Below are positions 16,838 through 25,316 of a stretch of DNA of 64,000 nucleotides, piece after piece (position 1 is the stretch's first letter; every line of letters starts with the position of its first letter). Source of the stretch: Algibacter miyuki (GTDB lineage: Bacteria; Bacteroidota; Bacteroidia; Flavobacteriales; Flavobacteriaceae); NCBI RefSeq assembly GCF_042427745.1, contig NZ_JBHMFA010000006.1; one strand, given 5' to 3'. The position numbers and the translations under genes were made by a program. The notes below the pieces were generated by a model. The model saw only the letters and a list, made by a program, of their open reading frames with translations, was not told the origin of the DNA and searched no databases.

Positions 16838-19800
16838 TTATTTTAATGTTTTGATATATGCGAGCAAGTTTGAAACCTGTTCATCAGTATAACCATCTAT
16901 AAGCCCTTTTATCATAAAAGATCGTCCACCGATAAATCCTTGCTTCATGATATCTTTAGATTGAATAAACATTTCGCCACCACCAATAAATCCTAAAGTT
17001 GTACCTCGATCATCTTTCTTCACCAAATAACCTTCCGCTTTTGTTCCGTCTTTATTAGTAACACTATAAACAGCATAGGAAGCTTCCATAGCAGCATCCG
17101 GATCTAATATAGCTGTTAACAAAGCTTCATTTTCTCGCATAGCCGAACCATCTAGTGCCGGAGCAAACTCGTATCCTTTATTGCCCACTGAGTGACATTG
17201 CAAACATATTTGAAATAAATTTTCACCAGCTTTTGGATCGCCTCCTCCCTTTTCAGCCAAGGTCATGTACTTCTTAAGTTTCGCTTCAAACCCTTTTCGT
17301 TCTTCATTTAATCGATGTTCAACATCCTTCATTAAAGCTATACCCGTTTCATTTTTCGCATTGATTTGAAGTACTTTTTCAGCACTAGAAATATCAAAAG
17401 CATTCCCTTTTAATACACCATCCTTGTAAGATTTTTTAAGAAGCTCGGCACCTGCTTTACTTCCTGAAATTTCTTTTGTAATAGCACGCAGCTCCCGTTC
17501 GTCAAGATTTGCTGCCCAACTTTTTAGTCCAGCAACAGCCTCTCCCATATTTGCTTTCGAAAGTCCTTCTAACGCAGACGCTCTTAAACGAATGCTTAGC
17601 TTCTCGTTATCAAACAATTGCTTAAGAACTTCTTTATTGTCTTTAGGTTGATTTTTAATTGCTCGTAAAACTAATCCAAGTGTTTTTTCTGAAGATTTAT
17701 CATTCGCTAAATGAACGACCTTATTTTTAAGGGTATTAATCTTTAGTTTGCCCACTGCTTCTAATCCAAGGTTCTGTTCCAATACATCATCACTTTCCAA
17801 CAAATCTTGAATTGGTTTCGTTAATAAACGTGTTAATTCATCAGATTGCATCCGCCCAATATTATTCAATACAAATGAAACATGCGTGGCTGCTTTATTT
17901 TTTTGATGCAGCACCGGCTCTACAGCTTTTGAAATAGCCTTATTCCCTAACATTTCAGATACAATAATGAAGTTTGCCTTGTCTAATTCTTTATAATCTG
18001 CTTTTTTCCAAAGGGATAAAAACGTTCTTTCTTTTTCCTGTTGAGGCAGTGCTTGACTTGCCCAAATAAGATTGGACACATCATACTCCCCTGCTTTAGA
18101 TGAATTCATGAATGCATAAAGTTCTTTCGGATACAACTCTAATGCTTTACGGGCTAAATAACGTTCAAAATTACGTTCATAAGCACCACCAAGCGCATTT
18201 CCTTCAAGTGGCGGTTTACAGGCATCAACCAAAAGCGCTATGATTTCAGTATTTGCCACAGCCGCTTGATCCAAGGTTCTCAATACCTGAGACCTCACCA
18301 TAACATTAGTATCTACAGACGGCTTTTTTAATAGTTTAGCCAAATTTTCTGCAGAAAGCGAAAACGACACCAAAGCACGAACTGCTTCCCTTCTCAAATT
18401 ATCTTCAGTAGAATTAAGTAAATCCATCATAAGTGCTTCATTATAATGTTTTATTCCTTCCAAAGACCATAGTGCCGCAATACGAGTAACCTCATCTTGA
18501 TTTTTATCAGCTGCTAATGCAATCAAATCATTAGCGAGTATTTTAGTTTCTTCAATAGGTCGATCTGTTATTTGATGCCAAGCCGCTTGTTTAGCCCAAA
18601 AAGATGGCGATTTTAGATAACCTACAAGTTCATTTGTTTTCAATTTATAGAAATCGGGTATTTTAACCGGCTGTTGCGATTTATGACGAATACGCCAAAT
18701 ACGTCCATGTGATTTATCGCGGTCGGGATGTGTTGTTGAAACTTCGTTATGCGACACTATTTTATTATACCAATCTGCAATGTAAAGACTTCCGTCCGGT
18801 CCAAACTCCATATTAACGGGTCTAAACCAATCGTCTTCCGAAGATAAAAAATCAGGAAGATGTTCTGAAGAAACAGTACCATCAGGGTTTCTTATAATTC
18901 TAACGGCATTAATAGTGCTACTTATAGGGTTCGCCAAAAAGGCTACATTTTTCCATTCTTCAGGAAATGAACCTGCAGTATCCTCAACAAAGGCAAGTCC
19001 TGAAATACCAGTCCCTCCCACACGAAATGAATGTACTTCCGGCATCCAAGGCTGATACGGACGTATACGTTGACCTCCAATTCCTGAAAAACCTGTACCT
19101 ACTTCCATGGGGGCCACAGAATATCCTTTATCATTGGCTTCGCATCCGAACCATTGTCCATTATTACGCATTTGAAACCCCCAAATATTATTGAGCCCAG
19201 AACTTACTATCTCTATTTTTTTTGCATCCAAAGAAAAACGCGCTATTTTACTGTAGTCAATCCGTGTTTTGGCATCACTTACTAGTGAAGAAACCTCTCC
19301 TTTATTTAAGGCGCCATGGCTAAAATGAATCCAATCGCCAGGACCTCTTTTCATGGTGTGTGCCATAGTATGGGTATCCGTATAGCCAAAACCAGTAAAC
19401 ATAGGCGTTCTCGTGTCTGCTTTTCCGTCGTTATTAGTATCACTTAAAAAAAACAATTCAGAACCCTGAGCCACATAACTTCCGTTTTTATAAGGTAAAA
19501 TCGATTGAGGTATCGCCAAACCATCGGCCCAAGTATTTACTTTTACTGCATTATCATAAAGACCAGAAAGTACCAAGATTTTATCATCTCCCTTAATATT
19601 CCCCTTATACAAATCTGAAATTCGTTTAAAATTAGGGTTCTTCTGTTGTGCAACAGGGTCTTCTATTAATTTCATTACTTCTCTAAAAGGAATACCAGCA
19701 ACGGGATCTAGAGGATACATTTTTGCTGTCTGAGTCCATAGTCTTCCACTATCGTCAAACGTAAGATCGATGGGATTAACAATACCATCTTTCTCACTAG

Positions 19801-20017
19801 CCACAAGTTCTATTACGAAACCATCTGGAACAGTAAAGCCCGCGAGTTCTTCTTCTGGAGAATAGACTTCTGTTCTTGCAGATTGTGTTTTTTTTGTTAG
19901 ATTAAATATTGTTCTGGTGTTATCTTCCTCTTTATATTTATCAGTTTCCTCGCCACATCCAACATTGAAAAACACCACTATGCAACTCAAAAAAAACAAC
20001 TTACTTCTATTCTTCAT
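16838..20017 (-). CDS. PVC-type heme-binding lipoprotein (beta-propeller, HEAT repeats, cytochrome c)
   Basis: A 1059-residue lipoprotein (NVGC, C21). The order is an N-terminal sugar-dehydrogenase-like beta-propeller (PDGFVIELVASE onward, with GPDGSLYIADWYNKI near residue 410), a long alpha-helical HEAT-like region (about 450-870), then a C-terminal cytochrome c domain. The heme motif CLQCH is at C938, C941 and H942, and a likely axial Met lies in SFMIKG near residue 1035. Such proteins, frequent in Planctomycetes and Bacteroidota, are thought to oxidise sugars or alcohols outside the cytoplasm and pass electrons to the heme. The gene follows DUF1080 by 31 bp in the same operon, consistent with extracytoplasmic sugar oxidation. 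Confidence 0.88.
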   Translation of the reverse strand: MKNRSKLFFLSCIVVFFNVGCGEETDKYKEEDNTRTIFNLTKKTQSARTEVYSPEEELAGFTVPDGFVIELVASEKDGIVNPIDLTFDDSGRLWTQTAKMYPLDPVAGIPFREVMKLIEDPVAQQKNPNFKRISDLYKGNIKGDDKILVLSGLYDNAVKVNTWADGLAIPQSILPYKNGSYVAQGSELFFLSDTNNDGKADTRTPMFTGFGYTDTHTMAHTMKRGPGDWIHFSHGALNKGEVSSLVSDAKTRIDYSKIARFSLDAKKIEIVSSGLNNIWGFQMRNNGQWFGCEANDKGYSVAPMEVGTGFSGIGGQRIRPYQPWMPEVHSFRVGGTGISGLAFVEDTAGSFPEEWKNVAFLANPISSTINAVRIIRNPDGTVSSEHLPDFLSSEDDWFRPVNMEFGPDGSLYIADWYNKIVSHNEVSTTHPDRDKSHGRIWRIRHKSQQPVKIPDFYKLKTNELVGYLKSPSFWAKQAAWHQITDRPIEETKILANDLIALAADKNQDEVTRIAALWSLEGIKHYNEALMMDLLNSTEDNLRREAVRALVSFSLSAENLAKLLKKPSVDTNVMVRSQVLRTLDQAAVANTEIIALLVDACKPPLEGNALGGAYERNFERYLARKALELYPKELYAFMNSSKAGEYDVSNLIWASQALPQQEKERTFLSLWKKADYKELDKANFIIVSEMLGNKAISKAVEPVLHQKNKAATHVSFVLNNIGRMQSDELTRLLTKPIQDLLESDDVLEQNLGLEAVGKLKINTLKNKVVHLANDKSSEKTLGLVLRAIKNQPKDNKEVLKQLFDNEKLSIRLRASALEGLSKANMGEAVAGLKSWAANLDERELRAITKEISGSKAGAELLKKSYKDGVLKGNAFDISSAEKVLQINAKNETGIALMKDVEHRLNEERKGFEAKLKKYMTLAEKGGGDPKAGENLFQICLQCHSVGNKGYEFAPALDGSAMRENEALLTAILDPDAAMEASYAVYSVTNKDGTKAEGYLVKKDDRGTTLGFIGGGEMFIQSKDIMKQGFIGGRSFMIKGLIDGYTDEQVSNLLAYIKTLK

Positions 20018-20048
20018 TATTTAAAAATTTCGTTTGAATATTAGCCTT

Positions 20049-20684
20049 CTAAAGCTTTGTTATGGTAATATTTTTAACTTCTATTTTAGCATTTCCTCCT
20101 TTATGTAATTGGAAAGCGATAACTCCTTCTGAAGGAATATCTTTATTCAGTTCTTGATATTCAGTTGTTTTTACACCGTTAATATAAAGCTCGTGTACAT
20201 CGCCTTTACAGCGTACAATATAGCTATTCCAACCATCGTCGTTGAGCAACTGTTTTAATACACTCATGTCTCCGTCTATCAACTTTTTTCGACGGTGTTC
20301 ATCATAAATATCTCCCCAATAGCCTTTACCTATATCGGCTTGATAACCAGAAATTTTGTTTCCTTCAACAATAGAACGGTACTGGATTCCGCTATTAATG
20401 AGTCCTAAATTATGGTCTCCTGTCAAACGAAAAAGGCATCTCAATTCGAAGTCTTTATAAGTTTCTTTGGAACTCAAATATGTATTCACCGGTATTTTCT
20501 GTTCTCCAGTTCCACCAACCAAAGTACTATCAGTCACAGTCCAAAAATGTTGATTATCTGGGTTTACAGCTTTCCACTCATTTAAATTAACGACGACTTC
20601 CTTACTCACTACCTGACTGAGACAAGTCTGCGTTAGAAAAACAAGAAAAAAGCAACAACTATATTTAATTAGATTCGACTTCAT
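20049..20684 (-). CDS. DUF1080 (3-keto-disaccharide hydrolase-like) secreted protein
   Basis: A 211-residue protein with a signal peptide (cleavage near CLSQ, residue 24) and one DUF1080 concanavalin-like jelly-roll domain. Typical landmarks are YKDFELRCLFRL, NSGIQYRS, GYQADIG, DGWNSYIVRCKGD and GVIAFQLHKG. DUF1080 members include 3-keto-disaccharide hydrolases, which cleave oxidised glycosides. It is the first gene of the minus-strand operon and is divergent from a XylR-type regulator 264 bp away, so a sugar inducer is likely. The exact substrate cannot be read from the sequence. Confidence 0.88.
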   Translation of the reverse strand: MKSNLIKYSCCFFLVFLTQTCLSQVVSKEVVVNLNEWKAVNPDNQHFWTVTDSTLVGGTGEQKIPVNTYLSSKETYKDFELRCLFRLTGDHNLGLINSGIQYRSIVEGNKISGYQADIGKGYWGDIYDEHRRKKLIDGDMSVLKQLLNDDGWNSYIVRCKGDVHELYINGVKTTEYQELNKDIPSEGVIAFQLHKGGNAKIEVKNITITKL

Positions 20685-20808
20685 ATATTATTATATTATT
20701 TTCAATATTAAAGTTTAGTAAATATTTCTATTGGATTGGGCAAAAACATCCAAGGTATATTTTCATCATTATAAATGTTCTAATTTTATATCTAAACATC
20801 ATGTCTTT

Positions 20809-20947
20809 CTGATGGTAATTTCAATATACATTTATTGAAAAACAGATAAATCAAAATTAGTAAAATGAATGATTTAACAAATATACATGAGAAAGGGCTA
20901 TGTTGTTTATAACATTATGCTGTTCTTTGTAGATATATTACCATCAG
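20809..20947. promoter_or_regulatory. Inverted-repeat operator pair between DUF1080 operon and XylR-type regulator
   Basis: An exact 11-bp inverted repeat: CTGATGGTAAT at 20809-20819 and ATTACCATCAG at 20937-20947. The right copy ends one base before the regulator's ATG and the left one lies about 125 bp from the DUF1080 start. Two distant, oppositely oriented half-sites in a divergent promoter fit binding by an AraC/XylR-type dimer, with autoregulation. The function is inferred; the repeat itself is directly visible. Confidence 0.5.
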
Positions 20948-20948
20948 C

Positions 20949-22091
20949 ATGAGCGAAAAAGTTGCCCTTTTAATAGAAACATCAAATGCCTACGCAAGAG
21001 GCCTTTTAAGAGGTATTCATGCCTACATTAAGGAAAACACGCATTGGTCTGTTTTCATGGGGGAATTTAGCAGAGGGGAATGCCACCCAGAATGGTTAAA
21101 CGACTGGAAAGGCGACGGCATAATTGCTAGAATAGAAAATCCACAGATGGCTAAAATTATTCAAAAAGCAAACCTCCCCACTATTGATGTTAGCTCGGGT
21201 CGGTTTATACCATCTATTCCATGGGTTGAAACAGATGATAAGGCCATTGCAAAACTTGCATTTGAACATTTGAGAAGTTGTGGTTTTAAAAATTTTGCAT
21301 TTTGTGGAGTTCCCTACAACTGGTCATACTGGCGTCAACACCATTTTAGTGAGATCTTAAAAGAAAAAAACTATAACCTATTTGAATATCATTTTTCAGA
21401 AAAAAATGCTGGTGTAAAATGGAATACGCAACTAGATCTCCTTTCCGAATGGCTAAAACAACTCCCCAAACCCATTGGTATATTTGCACCATACGATAAC
21501 CTGGGAAGACAAATTATAGAAATTTGTCAATTAACCGGTATATATGTTCCAGAAGAAGTTGCTATTATAGGTGTGGATAACGACGAACTTATCTGTGATT
21601 TATGCAAACCAAGACTATCAAGCATCCAAACGGACCCTTACCGAATTGGGTATTTATCTGCAGAATTACTCAACCAAATAATGACTGGCAAAACGTTGTC
21701 TAGTACCGAAATTAGAGTAAAGCCTATACAGGTTATTCAAAGGAAATCAACCGATATTAAAGCTATCCATGACCCTATAATATCCGAAGCACTTCACTAT
21801 ATTCATGAAAATGCATTGAAAGGCACACTAACTATTGACGAGATTATAAAAAATATACCAACCTCTAGAAGAGTATTTGAGGCGCGGTTTAAAAAAGCTA
21901 TTGGCAGAACTCCTTTTGAAGAAATATTACGATTAAAAATAAATCGAATAAAAGAATTACTGATAGAAACAGACATGTCTCTTTTAGAAATTTCAGAAAG
22001 AGCAGGAATTGAGCACCAGAGTTATATGGGCTATATTTTTAAAAAAGAAATAGGTATTTCTCCTAGCATTTACAGGAAACAACGTCGATAG
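20949..22091 (+). CDS. XylR-type AraC family transcriptional regulator
   Basis: A 380-residue cytoplasmic regulator. Residues 1-275 form a LacI/periplasmic-binding-protein-like sensor domain (VALLIETSNAYARGLLRGI at the start, GIFAPYDNLGRQII and VDNDELICDLCKPRLSSI later), as in the xylose regulator XylR. Residues 280-380 form an AraC-type double helix-turn-helix (LTIDEIIKNIPTSRRVFEARFKK and SLLEISERAGIEHQSYMGYIFKKEIGISPSIYR). It is divergent from the DUF1080/heme operon and probably activates it in response to a sugar. The inducer is unknown; xylose is not implied by this neighbourhood. Confidence 0.9.
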   Translation: MSEKVALLIETSNAYARGLLRGIHAYIKENTHWSVFMGEFSRGECHPEWLNDWKGDGIIARIENPQMAKIIQKANLPTIDVSSGRFIPSIPWVETDDKAIAKLAFEHLRSCGFKNFAFCGVPYNWSYWRQHHFSEILKEKNYNLFEYHFSEKNAGVKWNTQLDLLSEWLKQLPKPIGIFAPYDNLGRQIIEICQLTGIYVPEEVAIIGVDNDELICDLCKPRLSSIQTDPYRIGYLSAELLNQIMTGKTLSSTEIRVKPIQVIQRKSTDIKAIHDPIISEALHYIHENALKGTLTIDEIIKNIPTSRRVFEARFKKAIGRTPFEEILRLKINRIKELLIETDMSLLEISERAGIEHQSYMGYIFKKEIGISPSIYRKQRR

Positions 22092-22273
22092 ATTTTTTTG
22101 AAACAGTAATATTTTTCTTTTCTTAATTCATTCTTTCTTCTCTTTTGAATGTGATAAAAACAAAACTATTTAAACGTTACGTTTAGTTTTTTTCTGGTTT
22201 TTAAGTGTCATCACCATTTAAATTAACCTTCATAATACCGCTCCATTTCTACCAATAAACAATCATTACAAAA

Positions 22274-22363
22274 CCATTCGTCTATACCTATCTCCCATTA
22301 ATCTACACTTAATTTAAACTTAACTAAAACATCTCAAAATAAAAATCAATAGTAATATCTTTA
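22274..22363 (+). promoter_or_regulatory. Candidate LytTR-type operator and promoter of the NO-signalling operon
   Basis: Two direct repeats 21 bp apart, CCATTCGTCTATACCT (22274-22289) and CCATTAATCTACACTT (22295-22310), followed by a -7-like element TATCTTTA (22356-22363), 61 bp after the start of the second repeat. The same arrangement recurs at four other plus-strand promoters. The 21-bp spacing suits a LytTR dimer, and the last gene of this operon encodes one, so autoregulation is inferred. Confidence 0.6.
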
Positions 22364-22387
22364 ATCATAAAAAAAACCTACATAAAA

Positions 22388-22798
22388 ATGAAAGCTCTCA
22401 AAATACTATTAATAGAAGATGATATGATTGAAATTATGAAACTGAATAGAGCTGTTTCATCTCTCAAACTTGATCATAAAATTATTGAAACCAATAATGG
22501 TGAAGATGCTTTGACATTTTTAGAGAAAAAAGAAGAATTACCTGACATAATTTTATTAGATTTAAACATGCCAAAAATAAATGGTATCGAATTTTTAAGT
22601 ATTCTTAAAAAGGATGACGTATTAAAATATATACCTACTATTATTTTAACCACATCTAGTAATCAAAAAGACTTATTAGAATGTTATCGAATTGGTATAG
22701 CCGGTTATGTTTTAAAACCCTTAAAGTATGAAGAGTACGTATCTAAAATCGAAAAACTTTTGGCCTACTGGAGTATTAATGAATTAAAAAACATATAA
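22388..22798 (+). CDS. Single-domain CheY-like response regulator
   Basis: A 136-residue protein that is only a receiver domain: acidic pair (E10, D11, D12), phosphoacceptor D58 in ILLDLNMP, T/S in ILTTSS and K in YVLKPLK. There is no output domain, so it probably acts by protein contact or as a phosphate carrier or sink. It is the first gene of the seven-gene signalling operon; the H-NOX gene starts at the very next base after its stop. In Rcp1/CheY-like systems such receivers modulate hybrid kinases, but the partner here is inferred only from position. Confidence 0.9.
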   Translation: MKALKILLIEDDMIEIMKLNRAVSSLKLDHKIIETNNGEDALTFLEKKEELPDIILLDLNMPKINGIEFLSILKKDDVLKYIPTIILTTSSNQKDLLECYRIGIAGYVLKPLKYEEYVSKIEKLLAYWSINELKNI

Positions 22799-23338
22799 AT
22801 GAAAGGCATCGTTTTTACCGAATTCTTAGATTTAGTTGAAAACAAGTTTGGCTTGGCAATGGTTGATAAAATAATCCACGAATCAAACCTCGAAGCAAAT
22901 GGCGTTTACACTGCGGTTGGTACATATAAATTTTCGGATATGTTACAACTTTTACAACATTTAAGCGCTAACACAAACATTTCAATAGATGATTTATTAC
23001 TAGTCTATGCCGAACACTTTTTCAGCGTACTTGCACAAAGTTACCCAGGTTTAATAGACTCTTACAAAGACCCCATAGAAATGCTGGCTTCTATTGAAAA
23101 CCATATACATATTGAGGTTAGAAAAATATATCCAGATGCAGAGTTACCTACTTTTGAAGTCTTAGAAAAAACAGATAAATCGCTCATAATGATTTATAAA
23201 TCTAGCAGAGCCATGCACTATTTTGGTCTTGGTTTAATGAACAAAACTTTCGAGCACTTTAATGCCACAGCAACTATTGAGCTAGAAAAAATTAAAGAAG
23301 ACGGTACCGAGGTTAAGTTTATAATTAAGCAAGACTAA
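22799..23338 (+). CDS. H-NOX heme-binding nitric oxide sensor domain protein
   Basis: A 179-residue stand-alone H-NOX (HNOB) protein. The start MKGIVFTEFL is the family's conserved N-terminus. The proximal heme ligand is H104 in NHIHIEVRKIYP, and the heme-propionate motif YxSxR is present (Y133, S135, R137). At the position of the distal Tyr140 of the oxygen-binding Thermoanaerobacter protein I align F142, which points to an NO-selective rather than O2-binding sensor; this rests on a by-eye alignment. The stop overlaps the next kinase start by 1 bp, and this H-NOX plus kinase pairing is well known in proteobacteria. Confidence 0.92.
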   Translation: MKGIVFTEFLDLVENKFGLAMVDKIIHESNLEANGVYTAVGTYKFSDMLQLLQHLSANTNISIDDLLLVYAEHFFSVLAQSYPGLIDSYKDPIEMLASIENHIHIEVRKIYPDAELPTFEVLEKTDKSLIMIYKSSRAMHYFGLGLMNKTFEHFNATATIELEKIKEDGTEVKFIIKQD

Positions 23339-25314
23339 TGGATCAAGACCAAATAGACATACTAAAACGAGCCTTAGCAAGAGAACGTGCCGCTAGAAAA
23401 GAAGCAGAAAAAATTCTAGAAAGCAAAGCGGCCGAATTATACCAAGCCAAGCAACAGTTAGAAAAATCGTATTCGGAATTAGAGCTTTTACTCGATAAAA
23501 AAAACTCACAATTACAAGGTGTTTTTGAAAACATTGTAGATGCTTATTTAATTATGGATTTATCGGGAAGTATTTTAAAAATGAATGATGCCGCCGTATC
23601 CTTATTAGGTTTTGAAAACGATAAAGTGGACGTTAACCTCATGAGTATGGTAAACCCAAAGGACTATGAATATGTGTCAAACTCATTTCAGGAATTATTT
23701 CAAAAGGGTACATTAACAGATTTTGAAATTAAAATAAAAACTAATCTCAATTTAGAAAAATTACTACACATCAATGCCAGTATTATTTACGACAACGGTA
23801 AAGCTGTTGCTGCACAAGGCATTATACGAGATATCACAAAAGATAAAGAAGCGGAGGAACGCCTCGTGGAATCTGAAAACAGATTATCTACTTTAATTTT
23901 AAACTTAGATAGTGGTGTTGTATTAGAAAATGAAAATCGAGAAATTGTACTAACAAATAAGAAATTTACAGAACTTTTTAATATTGATATTGCCCCAGAC
24001 GCCTTAAAAGGTGTCGATTGTAAAGCAGCCTCTAAACAAAACAGTGTTCTATTTAAAAACCCAGAACATTTTATAACAAGAATGCATGATATTGATAAGA
24101 AAAAAGAAGTTGTCTTAGGCGACGAACTAGAAATGGTTAATGGCCGAATCTTGGAACGCAATTATATTCCTATCATTCAAGGCAATAAATCGAAAGGATA
24201 CTTATGGACATTTAAAGATATTACAGAACAAAGAAACTATAGAAAAAGTTTAGAGGCAGAAAAAGAAAAATACTCTAGCATTATCTCTAATATGAATTTA
24301 GGACTTGTAGAAGTTGATACTAATGATAAAATTTTGATGATAAATCAAAGTTTTATGAACATGACGGGGTATACTAAACAAGAACTTATAGGTTTTAAAG
24401 GAGCCGATATACTCCCCCATCAGGAAGACAAAAGTATTATTGAACAACAAATTAATGAAAGGAAACTCGGAAAAACGGAATCATACGAACTTAGAATAAA
24501 AAATAAACAAGGACAAACCAGACATTGGCTAGTAAGTGGCGCTCCAAACTACAACCTTAAAGGCGAAATAATTGGTTCTATTGGTATAAATTTCGATATT
24601 ACAGAAATTAAAAACCTTCAGCTTCAAAAAGAAAGTTTATTAAAAAAACTAGAAAAAAGTAACGATGAATTACACGAGTATGCCCATGTGGTATCTCACG
24701 ATTTAAAATCGCCCTTGCGCAGTATTAATGCTTTAGTTAGTTGGTTAAAATCAGACAATAAAGACAACCTAGATGCTGCTAGCCTACAAAATTTAGCACT
24801 TATTGATGATACCCTAGAAAAAATGGAACAACTTATTACAGATGTTTTACACTACTCAAGTATAGGTTCCGAAAGTACCGAAAAAGCAGACATAGACCTA
24901 AGCCTTTTGGTTAACGATTTATTAAAAACCTTATATATTCCGGAGCACATAAATATCAACATCCCAAATACGCTTCCGGTAGTTATAGGTAATAAAACCA
25001 AACTCCAACAACTTTTTCAGAATCTAATAAGTAATTCTATTAAATTTATAGATAAAGAGGTTGGTAATATTGAAATTGGAATTAAAGATTTAGACACACA
25101 TTATCAGTTTTTTATTAAAGACAATGGTATTGGTATTGATAAAAAATTCCATGATAAAATATTCAAAATATTTCATGTTTTAAATAAAAGTAAAGATTCT
25201 ACAGGAATAGGCTTATCTATTGTAAAAAAAATCATCGAATTACACGAAGGAGAAATTTGGTTAGAAAGCGAACCAAAAGTAGGTACAGTATTCCATTTTA
25301 CATTAAAAAAATAA
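23338..25314 (+). CDS. PAS-domain histidine kinase, likely H-NOX partner
   Basis: A 658-residue soluble kinase. An N-terminal coiled coil (about 8-60) is followed by three PAS regions (about 60-170, 180-300 and 310-425), then HisKA with VSHDLKSPL (H454) and a HATPase domain: N-box QNLISNSIKF (561-570), G1 DNGIGID (595-601) and G2 GIGLS (from 623). No transmembrane segment or receiver is present, so it is a cytoplasmic kinase that needs a separate acceptor. Its ATG overlaps the H-NOX stop by 1 bp (TAATG). By analogy with H-NOX-associated kinases, NO-bound H-NOX would change its autophosphorylation; this is inference. Confidence 0.9.
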   Translation: MDQDQIDILKRALARERAARKEAEKILESKAAELYQAKQQLEKSYSELELLLDKKNSQLQGVFENIVDAYLIMDLSGSILKMNDAAVSLLGFENDKVDVNLMSMVNPKDYEYVSNSFQELFQKGTLTDFEIKIKTNLNLEKLLHINASIIYDNGKAVAAQGIIRDITKDKEAEERLVESENRLSTLILNLDSGVVLENENREIVLTNKKFTELFNIDIAPDALKGVDCKAASKQNSVLFKNPEHFITRMHDIDKKKEVVLGDELEMVNGRILERNYIPIIQGNKSKGYLWTFKDITEQRNYRKSLEAEKEKYSSIISNMNLGLVEVDTNDKILMINQSFMNMTGYTKQELIGFKGADILPHQEDKSIIEQQINERKLGKTESYELRIKNKQGQTRHWLVSGAPNYNLKGEIIGSIGINFDITEIKNLQLQKESLLKKLEKSNDELHEYAHVVSHDLKSPLRSINALVSWLKSDNKDNLDAASLQNLALIDDTLEKMEQLITDVLHYSSIGSESTEKADIDLSLLVNDLLKTLYIPEHININIPNTLPVVIGNKTKLQQLFQNLISNSIKFIDKEVGNIEIGIKDLDTHYQFFIKDNGIGIDKKFHDKIFKIFHVLNKSKDSTGIGLSIVKKIIELHEGEIWLESEPKVGTVFHFTLKK

Positions 25315-25316
25315 AC

